A stretch of 45,468 nucleotides of DNA from Prevotella sp. Its GTDB lineage: Bacteria; Bacteroidota; Bacteroidia; Bacteroidales; Dysgonomonadaceae. The number at the start of each line of letters is the position of its first letter. The stretch's first letter is position 1. Shown piece after piece: positions 7,399 to 15,889 of the stretch. The position numbers and the translations under genes are program-made. Below the pieces are notes generated by a model that had not been told where the DNA came from, searched no databases, and saw nothing but the letters and a program-made list of their open reading frames with translations. Location of the stretch: the NCBI GenBank assembly GCA_031273295.1, contig JAISSD010000021.1:1-45468 (forward strand), written 5' to 3'.

Positions 7399-8748
7399 AT
7401 GAAATTTGAAGCAGACTCCCAAACCCTGAAAGACCTTGAGATCTTTGACACGGTCAGAGACGGCAAGTCCGTATTCGGTCTTTTTAATTTCACACAGTGT
7501 TACGGTGGAAGGAGGATGCTGTATCAATTTCTTTCAAATCCCCTGACTGATTTGGACGAGATCAAAGAACGCAGGGATACGGCTGTTTATTTTCAGAAAT
7601 ACCTTCCCTCCGGCCTGGATGTGGACAAGGATTCCCTGAACTTTACCGAATATTATATCCGGCATGGCGATTGTCAGGCGCGTATACCGACATGGTTTAC
7701 AGCATTGGAACGGATGGTTATGGACAGGATAAGTACAAATACGGAGTATTATCTTGTTAAAAAAGGAGTTGGCTCTACAGTCGGTTTATTGAAAAGAATA
7801 TATGAATTTTCCTGTATTCCGGCAAACAAGCCAGAGGGAAACAGCTGTCCCGGACTTCTGAAAAAAAACAATGAAAAGATACTGAAAGTGTTTGCCCGGC
7901 CCGAATATGCGGAAATAATGGAACTGAAAAGAAAAATTTCGTCATACGATAGTTGCAGGCTGGATTACATGTTCCGGTGTACGCACAGGCAAGACATCCT
8001 GTTTTTCCTTGATATTGTATATGAATATGACGCCTTCCTTTCGATAGCCAAAGCCGCAGACAAGTACGGGTTTTCGTATGCGGAAATGCTTCCGGCCAAT
8101 GAAAACAGCCTTGAGATAGACGGTTTGTTTCATCCTTTTGTCGAAGAAGCTATTCCGAATGATATAAGTATCGGGAAGCCCTCGAATTTATTGTTCATAT
8201 CAGGCCCGAATATGGCGGGGAAATCCACTTTCCTCAAGGCATTGGGACTGTCGGTTTATCTGGCGCATGCCGGTTTTCCTGTCCCGGCAAAGAAAATGAA
8301 GCTGAGTACATTGTCGGGGTTATGTACTACGATCAATATTTCCGATAACCTGAGTTCCGGTTACAGCCATTTCTATGCGGAGGTAATGCGGATCAAGGAG
8401 GTTGCCCGCCAGTTGAAAACGCATGGGAATATGCTGGCGATCTTCGATGAATTGTTCAGGGGAACGAATGTAAAGGACGCCTATGACGGCACATTGGCTG
8501 TGGTGAACGCGTTTACGAATATAAAAAATTCTTTCTTTGTCGTCTCTTCCCATATTGTAGAGGTGGCCAAAGAACTGGAATCAAACAGGAATATCGGGTT
8601 TTCTTGTTTCGAGATCCTTGAGCGGGACGGGCGTCCCGTATATACTTACAAGTTGAAAGACGGAGTATCCGAAGTCAGGCTGGGTATGTATATTATCTGG
8701 AAAGAGAATCTGATAGAAGCCATAAATGAAACGGGCATGCAAAAGTAG
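7399..8748 (+). CDS. MutS-like ATPase (domain III-V only)
   Basis: A 449-residue protein with the MutS core and ATPase domains but no N-terminal mismatch-recognition domain and no Smr nuclease domain, so it is neither true MutS nor typical MutS2. The Walker A motif is SGPNMAGKSTFLKALG near residues 271-286. The Walker B/signature region is LAIFDELFRGTNVKDAYDGT near residue 349, followed by FFVVSSHIVEVAKEL. Similar short MutS-related genes occur in Bacteroidota with unknown roles. It interrupts the arg block between argC and argD. Its last codons (ETGMQK) and stop lie inside a family A repeat, so the natural C-terminus may have been replaced. Confidence 0.85.
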   Translation: MKFEADSQTLKDLEIFDTVRDGKSVFGLFNFTQCYGGRRMLYQFLSNPLTDLDEIKERRDTAVYFQKYLPSGLDVDKDSLNFTEYYIRHGDCQARIPTWFTALERMVMDRISTNTEYYLVKKGVGSTVGLLKRIYEFSCIPANKPEGNSCPGLLKKNNEKILKVFARPEYAEIMELKRKISSYDSCRLDYMFRCTHRQDILFFLDIVYEYDAFLSIAKAADKYGFSYAEMLPANENSLEIDGLFHPFVEEAIPNDISIGKPSNLLFISGPNMAGKSTFLKALGLSVYLAHAGFPVPAKKMKLSTLSGLCTTINISDNLSSGYSHFYAEVMRIKEVARQLKTHGNMLAIFDELFRGTNVKDAYDGTLAVVNAFTNIKNSFFVVSSHIVEVAKELESNRNIGFSCFEILERDGRPVYTYKLKDGVSEVRLGMYIIWKENLIEAINETGMQK

Positions 8749-8836
8749 CGCATGGGAGCATGAAACAAGGTTCGGCGGAGCCAGTATGCCAGGGTTCCAT
8801 GCGACCTTTAAAAAAACAAATTACGTACACATGAAA
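8730..8836 (+). repeat. Family A leader repeat, copy 2 (before argD)
   Basis: An 80-bp core 8730-8809 runs from AACGGGC to GACCTTT, with a tail through ACACATGAAATAAA at about 8828-8840. The left end overlaps the last codons of the MutS-like gene; the right end is about 25 bp from the argD start. Here the unit is open in one frame for 38 codons from an ATG at 8727, but the other copies do not keep that reading frame intact. Confidence 0.8.
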
Positions 8837-8860
8837 TAAACAATTAACGAAAACAGACAG

Positions 8861-9982
8861 ATGAAACTATTCGATGTATTTCCGCTATTCGATATAAATA
8901 TCGTAGCAGGCAAAGGGTGTTATGTATATGACGACAAAGGCAACGAGTATCTGGATCTCTACGGAGGGCATGCCGTAATATCGGTAGGGCACGGGCACCC
9001 TTGCTATGTAGCCAAACTCACGGAACAGTTGAATATGCTGGGATTCTATTCCAATTCCGTAATAAACGGGCTGCAACGGGAAGTCGCCCAAAAGCTGGGA
9101 GAGCAATGCGGCTACCCCGGTTACTACCTCTTCCTTGTCAACTCGGGTGCGGAAGCAAACGAGAACGCGATAAAGCTGGCTTCGTTCCACAACGGGAGGA
9201 AGAAAGTGATGGCATTTAAAAAAGCGTTTCACGGACGTACCTCCGTTGCGGTCGCCACAACGGACGTTCCGGCCTATTCAGCGCCTGTAAATCAGTCGGA
9301 TAATGTGGTATTTGCGCCGTTTAACGACATTGAGTTTGTAAAAAAAGAACTGGCGGCAAAGGAATATTGTTCCGTGATCATCGAAGGCATTCAGGGAGTG
9401 GCGGGGATACGGATACCGGACGACGATTTTCTGAGAGAGCTTCGCGATGTATGTACCGAAACAGGGACTATCCTGATTCTGGACGAAATACAGTCGGGTT
9501 ATGGACGCAGCGGTAAATTTTTTGCCCATCAGTATGCCGGTATAGAAGCGGATTTGATAACGGTTGCAAAAGGTATCGGCAACGGCTTCCCAATGTCGGG
9601 GGTCTTGATAAATCCAATGTTTAAAGCTGTATACGGACAATTGGGCACAACTTTTGGAGGCAATCATCTGGCGTGTGCCGCCGCGATTGCCGTTTTGGAT
9701 ATTATGAAGGAAGAAAAGCTTGTGGAAAACGCCTGTAACGTTGGCGAATTTCTGATACGGGAGTTAAGGATGTTCCCGCAAATCAAAGAGGTACGCGGAC
9801 GCGGGCTTATTATAGGCATGGAGTTTGACGAACCTGTCAAAGAGAAACGGCTGAAGCTCCTGTTTGAAGAGAAAGTATTTACAGGGGCGACAGGGACGCA
9901 TATATTCCGCTTGCTGCCTCCGCTTTGCCTGACAATGGAACAGGCCGCAGACTTCCTCGAAAGATTCAAGAAAGTACTGTGA
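8861..9982 (+). CDS. argD: N-acetyl/N-succinylornithine aminotransferase
   Basis: PLP-dependent transamination producing N-acylornithine from the ArgC product. 373 residues, class III aminotransferase. The phosphate-binding segment is NSGAEANENAIKLA near residues 93-106. LILDEIQSGYGRSGKFFAHQ near residue 205 holds the PLP-pyridine Asp. The Schiff-base Lys is in TVAKGIGNGFPM near residue 234. TTFGGNHLACAAA near residue 264 is a further hallmark. It closes the arg block; in Bacteroides proC often follows, but here the next gene is on the opposite strand. Confidence 0.95.
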   Translation: MKLFDVFPLFDINIVAGKGCYVYDDKGNEYLDLYGGHAVISVGHGHPCYVAKLTEQLNMLGFYSNSVINGLQREVAQKLGEQCGYPGYYLFLVNSGAEANENAIKLASFHNGRKKVMAFKKAFHGRTSVAVATTDVPAYSAPVNQSDNVVFAPFNDIEFVKKELAAKEYCSVIIEGIQGVAGIRIPDDDFLRELRDVCTETGTILILDEIQSGYGRSGKFFAHQYAGIEADLITVAKGIGNGFPMSGVLINPMFKAVYGQLGTTFGGNHLACAAAIAVLDIMKEEKLVENACNVGEFLIRELRMFPQIKEVRGRGLIIGMEFDEPVKEKRLKLLFEEKVFTGATGTHIFRLLPPLCLTMEQAADFLERFKKVL

Positions 9983-10010
9983 AACGGAAGGCTTTGCGCC
10001 GTTTTCTTTT
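9982..10010 (+). terminator. Hairpin terminator after argD
   Basis: AAACGG (9982-9987) pairs with CCGTTT (9999-10004) across an 11-nt loop and is followed by TTCTTTTATT. It starts at the argD stop codon, in the gap between argD and the convergent DUF2752 gene. Confidence 0.55.
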
Positions 10011-10422
10011 ATTGGGGAGGAACCAGGCAGGTGAATGGCCTGACCGGAATATTTCTCAGTATGAAGAAAAGTATGACTGCAATCAGTAGCGTGTAGCCAA
10101 ACCGGGGACTGAAGACAAAACTTTTCAGGCGCTTTTTTTGTCCCAGTATATATACCTTTACAGCCATGTAATAGAAGTAAGCGAGGAATGGCGCCGCAAC
10201 AACAAAGAATACATTGTAGCGCAGCGCTTCCGGAATATCGCCATGCAAGAGGAAATGCAGGGCGCGTTGTCCTCCGCATCCGGGACATTCCAGGCCTGTG
10301 GCCCCTTTGAATGTACAGACCGCATTATCTCCGGCCATATTGTAAATCGCATAATAGACGACGATAACAACCACAGGCAGCAGGATAGCCGGTATGAGCA
10401 GAATGTATTTTTTCATGTGCAT
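10009..10422 (-). CDS. DUF2752 membrane protein
   Basis: A 137-residue integral membrane protein. A hydrophobic segment spans about residues 5-25, followed by the DUF2752 hallmark LECPGCGGQRALHFLLHGD (a CPxCGG-type motif then R and H). Two more hydrophobic stretches follow, near residues 70-90 and 108-125. Function is unknown; the Cys motif could bind metal or be redox active. The second ATG, at 10416, aligns with the ATGAAA that ends the family A repeat and is an equally good start. It lies 266 bp downstream of the CD225 gene on the same strand, a pairing I recall from other Bacteroidota. Confidence 0.85.
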   Translation of the reverse strand: MHMKKYILLIPAILLPVVVIVVYYAIYNMAGDNAVCTFKGATGLECPGCGGQRALHFLLHGDIPEALRYNVFFVVAAPFLAYFYYMAVKVYILGQKKRLKSFVFSPRFGYTLLIAVILFFILRNIPVRPFTCLVPPQ

Positions 10423-10515
10423 ATAATTAGTTTTTAACGGTCGGAAAGAACTCGCAACATATTGGCTTCGCCGAAAGTTGTTTCATGCTCTTTGGCGCAA
10501 CTTTGCGCGCCCGTT
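10413..10515 (-). repeat. Family A leader repeat, copy 3 (minus strand, ends at DUF2752 start)
   Basis: On the minus strand the 80-bp core occupies 10515 to 10436, from AACGGGC to GACCGTT, then an A-rich tail and ACATGAAA at about 10418-10411. The ATG of the tail is the second ATG of the DUF2752 gene. The internal hairpin GTTC/GAGC of the other copies is TTTC/GAAG here, so two pairs change while pairing is kept. Confidence 0.8.
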
Positions 10516-10638
10516 AAAAAAAGAAAGGCAGTCCGGATAAAACCGCCTTTCCAATTATTTCGTGATGAAAAATAAATAACCTGTAACAGCCTCGCATTCC
10601 CACAGGATGCAAGATGCTTAAACGGTTTCCGGATAATC

Positions 10639-10686
10639 AGGGTTGTATTTGACTACGCCGGTTCGACGCAGTCAAATACATCCGGT
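10639..10686. terminator. Perfect 10-bp stem inverted repeat (family C hairpin)
   Basis: GTATTTGACT and AGTCAAATAC flank a 15-base loop containing CCGGTTCGACG. It lies just past the stop of the CD225 gene (minus strand), so it could serve as its terminator, although no clear T-run follows. Related single arms (TGCRTTTGAC or GTATTTGAC next to CCGGG/CCAGG) occur at about 12397, 15951 and 21150, which suggests a small REP-like family. The rest of 10516-10638 shows no gene. Confidence 0.45.
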
Positions 10687-10688
10687 TA

Positions 10689-11084
10689 TTAAACCTTGTA
10701 CTGTTCCATTATGGTTTCGTATTGTTCCATGATAGCGGAAATACCGCCGGCCATTATAATAGAAACTATAATCCATACGATGGATAAAACCACTGTGCCG
10801 ATAGCTATCGCCGAGAGCGTTTTTGCGTTTTTCGCGGCTTTTTCGGCTCCGGTATAGTCTCCTGTGAAATATTTGGAATCTACCTGAGTGGAAAATACAA
10901 TTGCAATGATACCCAGTATTACGCCGATGCAGCTCACCCAGCCGCAACAGGTTAACAGACTTATAACTGTAGCTATAATAGCCAGGATCAGGTTGTTGTC
11001 GGGTCTGGCCGGTTTAGTCTGCGAATCCTGATTGTTGGTCTGTTGAGCAGGGTCTTGATAAGCTTGATTGCTAAATTCTGTCAT
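10689..11084 (-). CDS. CD225/dispanin-family membrane protein
   Basis: A 131-residue protein. The first 30 residues are polar and rich in Gln, Asn and Pro. A hydrophobic segment with the Cys pair in TCCGWVSCIGVILGIIAIVFS follows at about residues 43-64, then VDSKYFTGDYTGAEKAAKNAKTLS, then a second membrane segment near residues 90-112. This layout is the CD225/dispanin pattern, which also includes eukaryotic IFITM proteins. The bacterial role is unknown. It is transcribed toward the DUF2752 gene. Confidence 0.8.
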   Translation of the reverse strand: MTEFSNQAYQDPAQQTNNQDSQTKPARPDNNLILAIIATVISLLTCCGWVSCIGVILGIIAIVFSTQVDSKYFTGDYTGAEKAAKNAKTLSAIAIGTVVLSIVWIIVSIIMAGGISAIMEQYETIMEQYKV

Positions 11085-11604
11085 GATTATAATGTTATTA
11101 TTAAAAAAGTTTGTTAATACCGTTCAAATATATATAAAAATATGATATGCAAAAAGAAAAATTAATCATAACTTCGTTATCCGGTTTGGAATCTGTCTGA
11201 ATTTTGCCCGTTCAAATTTTTAGAGATGTTTTCCGTCCGGTTTTTTTGTGAAGCGACAATCGCGGGCTATTGGAGCGGGCAAAGGAATTGTTTCTAAATA
11301 ACATGACGATGATTGTATTATAAATAACTGTTTTACAATGTATTAAAAATTGAAACAGTCAATTTGGGAATTGTAAAATAATAGATGATGCGTTTTGATC
11401 ATTATAAATAAGATCTATTGTGCGATATCTAAATAAATGTAACGTTTATTTATTTACAAACCCTTGGTTCATAACAGTCCCCAAGGGGGAACAGACAAAA
11501 AAATGAATAAAGAATTGGAAACCGGCGAAATCCGGATATGGGCGATTGCAATTCCCGTAAAAAATATTCGCGGGAAATTTGGACAGTTTCTTAAATAAAC
11601 ATCA
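11085..11604. other. Long intergenic region with repeats and hairpins
   Basis: No gene is supported. 11196-11284 is a family B repeat and 11490-11607 a family E repeat; both are adjacent to each other upstream of radC (18891-19093), so here they appear split by about 200 bp. The insert is A+T rich. It contains a 7-bp stem ACTGTTT/AAACAGT near 11327-11358 and a CCCTTGG/CCAAGGG hairpin at 11461-11487. Confidence 0.5.
11196..11284 (+). repeat. Family B repeat, copy 1
   Basis: It shares TGAATTTTGCCCGTTC, CCGGTT, TTTTGTGAAGCGACAAT and GCGGGCTATTGGA, in that order and similar spacing, with 18891-18973. Its ends are complementary (TGCCCG and CGGGCA), as expected of a foldback or small transposable element. 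Confidence 0.7.
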
Positions 11605-11607
11605 ATG
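11490..11607 (+). repeat. Family E leader repeat, before the GH25 gene
   Basis: It aligns with 18993-19093: AACAGAC, then GAATRAAGAA, then GAAACC, then CCGGATA, then the AATATTCG..GGAAATTT block and GTTTC. It ends with AAATAAACATCAATGA, identical to the argC leader, so the GH25 start codon is part of the shared sequence. Confidence 0.65.
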
Positions 11608-12345
11608 AAAGTAAAAGCGGCCCTGTATTTTGTTATTGTTTTGGCCATGATTGTTTTTATCTGTGGCGGAGTATATGTGGCTTTTACGAATGGCTATATC
11701 CGTTTGAATTATCCTTCGTCCAAGGATTATCCTGTACAGGGCATAGATGTGTCCCATCACCAGCAAAAGATAGACTGGGCCGGACTGGACAGGGAAAAGG
11801 TGCAGTTTGCCTTTATCAAGGCTACGGAAGGAGGCGATCACAAGGATTCCATGTTCCGGTTTAATTGGCGCGAGGCCCGTGACAACAAGATACTTTCGGG
11901 GGCCTACCATTTTTTTACATTCTGTAAAGGCGGGAAGGAGCAGGCCCGTAATTATATTCACTATGTGCCGCGCGACAGTATGGATCTGCCTCCTGTCATT
12001 GATCTTGAGTATGGAGGCAATTGCAGCCCCGCAAACCGCAAGGAAGATCTGATTGCGGAAATAGCCGGCTACTTTGAAATTGTTGAAGACCATTACCAGC
12101 GTAAAGCGCTTATCTATACAACAAATGAATTTTATAAAAACTATCTGCAAAATCAATTTCCGGATAATCCTGTCTGGATAAGGAATATCGTGTCAAAGCC
12201 TGACTTGCCCGACGGTCGCGGCTGGTTATTCTGGCAATTTTCGAACAGAGGCCGGATAGACGGTATAAGTACTCTTGTCGATTTAAATGTTTTCAATGGA
12301 AGCCGCGAAAAATTCGAGAGGTTGTTACTTAAAAAGCCGGGATAA
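11605..12345 (+). CDS. GH25-family lysozyme (muramidase), membrane-anchored
   Basis: Predicted to cleave the MurNAc-GlcNAc bond of peptidoglycan. 246 residues. Residues 5-28 form one hydrophobic segment, acting as a signal anchor or signal peptide. The GH25 domain begins at GIDVSHHQQKIDW near residue 48 and continues with FAFIKATEGGDHKD and GAYHFFTFCKGGKEQA. The catalytic Asp/Glu pair is in PPVIDLEYGG near residue 132, and WQFSNRGRIDGI lies near the end. It stands alone on its strand. Its leader is a shared repeat. Confidence 0.93.
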   Translation: MKVKAALYFVIVLAMIVFICGGVYVAFTNGYIRLNYPSSKDYPVQGIDVSHHQQKIDWAGLDREKVQFAFIKATEGGDHKDSMFRFNWREARDNKILSGAYHFFTFCKGGKEQARNYIHYVPRDSMDLPPVIDLEYGGNCSPANRKEDLIAEIAGYFEIVEDHYQRKALIYTTNEFYKNYLQNQFPDNPVWIRNIVSKPDLPDGRGWLFWQFSNRGRIDGISTLVDLNVFNGSREKFERLLLKKPG

Positions 12346-12359
12346 CTTCCGGTTTTTTT
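12328..12359 (+). terminator. Terminator after the GH25 gene
   Basis: AAAAAGCCGG pairs with CCGGTTTTTTT across the short loop GATAACTT. The hairpin overlaps the stop codon and is followed by a T-run, the form of an intrinsic terminator. Confidence 0.65.
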
Positions 12360-12553
12360 CCTGCCCCGTCTCCCTGCCGAAAAATAAAGACGTGTCCGGG
12401 TGCGTTTGACCGGATTGAACCGACGTTTTAAATTAATTTGCGTGCCATTTGATTAGCTCGATTTGTGATACTTAAACGCTTGATTATACATGATTTTAAC
12501 GATTTGTATCTTGCAGGTCTTTTTTATTTACCTCGAATTCCGATAAAAATGCG

Positions 12554-12561
12554 TACCTTCG
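12554..12561 (+). promoter_or_regulatory. Probable der promoter, -7 element TACCTTCG
   Basis: TACCTTCG matches TAnnTTTG at seven of eight positions and lies 29 nt before the chosen der start, which supports that start over a longer in-frame one. Confidence 0.45.
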
Positions 12562-12590
12562 CATCAAAATTTATAGAGTACAAGTATATT

Positions 12591-13901
12591 ATGGGAAATT
12601 TAGCAGCTATAGTCGGCCGACCCAACGTGGGTAAATCAACATTATTCAATCGTTTGACCGAAAGCCGGCAAGCTATTGTGGACGAAACTTCAGGCACAAC
12701 ACGCGACCGCCAATACGGAAAAGTAGAATGGGGCGGACAAGAGTTTTCGCTGGTAGATACCGGAGGCTGGGTCGTCAATTCGGAAGACGTATTCGAAAGC
12801 GAGATAAACAAACAGGTATCCATCGCTATTGAAGAAGCCGATGTCATTCTTTTCATGGTGGATGTAATGAACGGGCTTACCGATCTGGACTCCAGTGTGG
12901 GCAATATGCTTCGCCGTTCCGGAAAACCTGTTATACTGGTATCCAATAAGGCCGACAACTTTCGTCTGCATCATCAATCGGCAGAATTTTACGCTCTGGG
13001 ATTGGGAGATCCGGTAAACATTTCATCCATCAATGGCTCCGGAACAGGCGATCTGCTGGATATGACAATCTCCCTGTTTACAAAGAAAAGCGAAGAAGAA
13101 CATCTTGATATTCCGCGTATTGCCATCGTAGGACGCCCCAATGCAGGAAAGTCTTCCTTTGTGAATGCGCTGATGGATGAAGAACGAAACATCGTGACCA
13201 ATATAGCCGGAACAACGCGCGACTCCATATATACCCGCTTCAACAAGTTCAACATGGATTTCTACCTTGTGGATACGGCAGGTATCCGCAAGAAAGGAAA
13301 AGTAACCGAGGATCTCGAATATTATTCGGTGATCCGTTCCATCAAGGCGATAGAAAACTCCGATGTATGCGTGCTGATGATCGACGCCACACAGGGTATC
13401 GAAAGTCAGGATATGAACATATTCTCGTTGATCCAGAAAAACCGCAAAGGGCTTGTGGTCTGTGTCAACAAATGGGACCTGGTCGAGAACAAGGAACAGA
13501 TTGTCGTAAAGACTTTCGAGAACGCCATACGCGAACGCCTGGCTCCGTTCACCGACTTCCCGATAGTATTCTCTTCCGCCGTTACAAAACAGAGGGTATT
13601 GAAGGTACTGGAAACAGCAAAAGAAGTATTTGCCCGCAGAAAGACAAAGATCCCTACTCACAAACTGAACGAGGTATTGCTCCCCGTCATCGGGCATACC
13701 CCGCCTCCTTCAAACAAGGGTAAATATATTAAAATAAAGTACATTACCCAGTTGCCAAACACGCAGGTACCTTCGTTTGTGTTTTTCTGCAATCTGCCGC
13801 AATGGATAAAAGACCCTTACAAGCGCTTTTTGGAAAATCGCATACGGGATCACTGGAATTTATCGGGTACTCCCATAAATATTATCATCAGGGAAAAATA
13901 G
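12591..13901 (+). CDS. der: Ribosome-assembly GTPase Der (EngA)
   Basis: Double-GTPase needed for 50S subunit maturation. I place the start at 12591 ([17 protein letters not shown]), giving 436 residues, the normal length; an open frame continues upstream to 12465 but lacks family similarity. Domain 1 shows [21 protein letters not shown] and NKAD; domain 2, from about residue 177, shows [26 protein letters not shown] and NKWD. The C-terminal KH-like domain follows from about residue 350. It converges on fabH with a shared terminator. In Bacteroides der commonly follows era downstream of fabH; here der faces the other way and era is not in the window. Confidence 0.97.
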   Translation: MGNLAAIVGRPNVGKSTLFNRLTESRQAIVDETSGTTRDRQYGKVEWGGQEFSLVDTGGWVVNSEDVFESEINKQVSIAIEEADVILFMVDVMNGLTDLDSSVGNMLRRSGKPVILVSNKADNFRLHHQSAEFYALGLGDPVNISSINGSGTGDLLDMTISLFTKKSEEEHLDIPRIAIVGRPNAGKSSFVNALMDEERNIVTNIAGTTRDSIYTRFNKFNMDFYLVDTAGIRKKGKVTEDLEYYSVIRSIKAIENSDVCVLMIDATQGIESQDMNIFSLIQKNRKGLVVCVNKWDLVENKEQIVVKTFENAIRERLAPFTDFPIVFSSAVTKQRVLKVLETAKEVFARRKTKIPTHKLNEVLLPVIGHTPPPSNKGKYIKIKYITQLPNTQVPSFVFFCNLPQWIKDPYKRFLENRIRDHWNLSGTPINIIIREK

Positions 13902-13919
13902 ACGCGGATATTTTGAGCA

Positions 13920-13957
13920 TAAAAAAAAGGACGACCCGACGGTTATCCTTTTTTTTA
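13920..13957. terminator. Bidirectional terminator between der and fabH
   Basis: AAAAAAAAGGA and TCCTTTTTTTT flank GTC/GAC-containing loop sequence. The stem, with A-run and T-run on the two sides, can end transcripts from both directions, fitting two convergent genes. Confidence 0.8.
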
Positions 13958-13970
13958 TTGTCATTTCCTT

Positions 13971-14951
13971 TCAATAGGCCCATTTCAAATACACTGCACC
14001 CCATGTAAATCCGGCTCCGAATGCCGCAAGAATGATATTGTCCCCTTTCTTTAAGCGGGATTCCCATTCGTACAGGCACACCGGAATGGTACCGGCGCTG
14101 GTGTTGCCGTATTTCTGTATATTCACCATCACTTTTTCGGCAGGCAGCCCCATACGGTTTCCAACAGCTTCTATGATACGGATATTCGCCTGATGAGGAA
14201 CAAACCAAGCCACATCGTCTTTTGCTAGATGGTTGCGTTCCATGATCTTTACGGAAGCGTCCGCCATGCGCGATACGGCGTGTTTAAACACAACCTGGCC
14301 TTCCTGGTACACATAATGCATGTCATTGTCTACAGTCTCGTACGAAGCCGGATAAACCGAACCTCCGCCACGCATATGCAGATGGGGAATGCCGACTCCG
14401 TCGACATGCAACAGGGAATCCATCACACCGGCCTCTTCGTTTGTAGGTTCCAGCATAACGGCTCCTACTGCGTCGCCAAACAGAGGGCAGGTAGTGCGGT
14501 CTTTATAATTGGTTATAGCAGTCATTTTATCTCCGGCCACAACAACCACTTTCCTGTATTTTCCGGATTTCACAAAATTGGAACCTATTTCCAATGCATA
14601 CAAAAAGCCAGAACATGCCGCCTGTATGTCAAAACCCAAAGCGTTTTTCATACCGCATGCTTCGGCTGTGATCGCTGCCGTGGACGGGAAAATAAAGTCG
14701 GGAGTAGTGGTTGCAAAAATAATCGCCTCAACCTCTTCCGGCTTCGTATTTGTCTTTTTCAGCAATTCCTTTACGGCTTCGGTTCCCATTGTAGAAGTCC
14801 CCTTGCCTTTACCCAGTACATGACGCTCTTTGATACCCACGCGCGACATGATCCATTCGTCGGTAGTATCAACTATTTTCGATAATTCTTCATTGGTCAG
14901 TATATCCTCGGGGATGTATGCGCCAACACCGGTAATTGCGGCTCGAATCAT
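13971..14951 (-). CDS. fabH: 3-oxoacyl-ACP synthase III
   Basis: Starts fatty-acid synthesis by condensing an acyl-CoA with malonyl-ACP. 326 residues, standard length. The catalytic triad is visible: Cys in [14 protein letters not shown] near residue 111, His in [13 protein letters not shown] near residue 251, and Asn in [15 protein letters not shown] near residue 282. The N-terminal [16 protein letters not shown] is the family start. It follows rpmF by 66 bp on the minus strand in the conserved DUF177-rpmF-fabH order. Confidence 0.97.
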   Translation of the reverse strand: MIRAAITGVGAYIPEDILTNEELSKIVDTTDEWIMSRVGIKERHVLGKGKGTSTMGTEAVKELLKKTNTKPEEVEAIIFATTTPDFIFPSTAAITAEACGMKNALGFDIQAACSGFLYALEIGSNFVKSGKYRKVVVVAGDKMTAITNYKDRTTCPLFGDAVGAVMLEPTNEEAGVMDSLLHVDGVGIPHLHMRGGGSVYPASYETVDNDMHYVYQEGQVVFKHAVSRMADASVKIMERNHLAKDDVAWFVPHQANIRIIEAVGNRMGLPAEKVMVNIQKYGNTSAGTIPVCLYEWESRLKKGDNIILAAFGAGFTWGAVYLKWAY

Positions 14952-15017
14952 GACTATTTATGGTTTTGTGTTTAAAAAAAATGCCCTGTACAGGGCGCGA
15001 GTCTCAGTCAGACTTAA

Positions 15018-15203
15018 TTAGACTGCGGCTCCTTTTTCTATAGCCAGTTTACCTCTGTAGTATCCGCACTCGGGGCAAACCGTGTGATATACATGCCATG
15101 AACCGCACTTGGAACATACAGCCAATGTAGGCGCCACTGCTTTATCGTGAGTTCTTCTTTTAGCCGTTCTGGATTTCGACTGTCTTCGTTTCGGATGTGC
15201 CAT
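15018..15203 (-). CDS. rpmF: 50S ribosomal protein L32
   Basis: 61 residues beginning MAHPKRRQSKSRTAKRRTHDK, the typical basic N-terminus of bL32. The zinc-ribbon type Cys pairs are CSKCGSWH and CPECGYYRG. Located between the DUF177 gene and fabH, as in most bacteria. Confidence 0.97.
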   Translation of the reverse strand: MAHPKRRQSKSRTAKRRTHDKAVAPTLAVCSKCGSWHVYHTVCPECGYYRGKLAIEKGAAV

Positions 15204-15276
15204 TTTCTTGTTTTATTTAGTTATTTTTATTTATCTGAATCAGAAAAATTAATTTCCATTATATTTCAATCCGGTT

Positions 15277-15852
15277 TCAATCTTCGTCGACGGCAACGTC
15301 CCCAAGGGCGTCCCAACGGGAATCATCCAACGATAGATCACTGTCGTCCAACGACATGTCATCGTCAACGTCGTCATCAGTATCATCCATGCTTTTGGCC
15401 TTGTGCTTGTTTAACCTGGAAGACATCGCTTTGTTGCACGTACCCGGAGGATGTACTTTTTTTGCAGGCAGGCTCAATATAATGAATTCATATAAAAACC
15501 AGGCAATATTGATCTCTCCGTCTTCTTCCGGTATAATGACGATTTCGTCGCTTTCTTCCGAATATTCTTTTCCGAATTTGACTATCAGTCTGTTCCTTGT
15601 AGCCACATCTATCGATATATCGTCCAAACACCTGTCGCATGGCGTCTGCACAGCGCCATTTATATCGAAACTCAACTCGAAGGCAACGGACGTCTTCTTC
15701 AAGGATACTGCTACTTTCAGATCTCCTTTCTTGACGTCGACCGTACCGTCGTCAATAAGTGCGAAAAAGCTTTTGTCCAAGTCGTACTTGAACTCGCGCT
15801 CTCCTTCCGGTAAACCTCTGAGAGGTATATTATACAAGCTAAACTTTCCCAC
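15277..15852 (-). CDS. DUF177 (YceD-like) protein
   Basis: 191 residues with the DUF177 features: a central CDRCLDDISIDV near residue 74, EEDGEINIAWFLYEFIILSLPAKKVH near residue 109, and an expected later Cys in PPGTCNK. Members are linked to 23S rRNA and L32 and sit directly upstream of rpmF, as here. The C-terminal 40 residues are a strongly acidic Asp/Ser tail (DDTDDDVDDDMSLDDSD), a feature seen in other Bacteroidota members and probably disordered. Confidence 0.9.
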   Translation of the reverse strand: MGKFSLYNIPLRGLPEGEREFKYDLDKSFFALIDDGTVDVKKGDLKVAVSLKKTSVAFELSFDINGAVQTPCDRCLDDISIDVATRNRLIVKFGKEYSEESDEIVIIPEEDGEINIAWFLYEFIILSLPAKKVHPPGTCNKAMSSRLNKHKAKSMDDTDDDVDDDMSLDDSDLSLDDSRWDALGDVAVDED

Positions 15853-15881
15853 GTCTGTATATATAATTCAAAAGAACGGCG

Positions 15882-15889
15882 CAAAGATA
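15882..15889 (-). promoter_or_regulatory. Probable promoter of the DUF177-rpmF-fabH operon
   Basis: On the minus strand TATCTTTG (complement of CAAAGATA) is an exact match to TAnnTTTG, 30 nt upstream of the DUF177 gene start. Confidence 0.6.
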
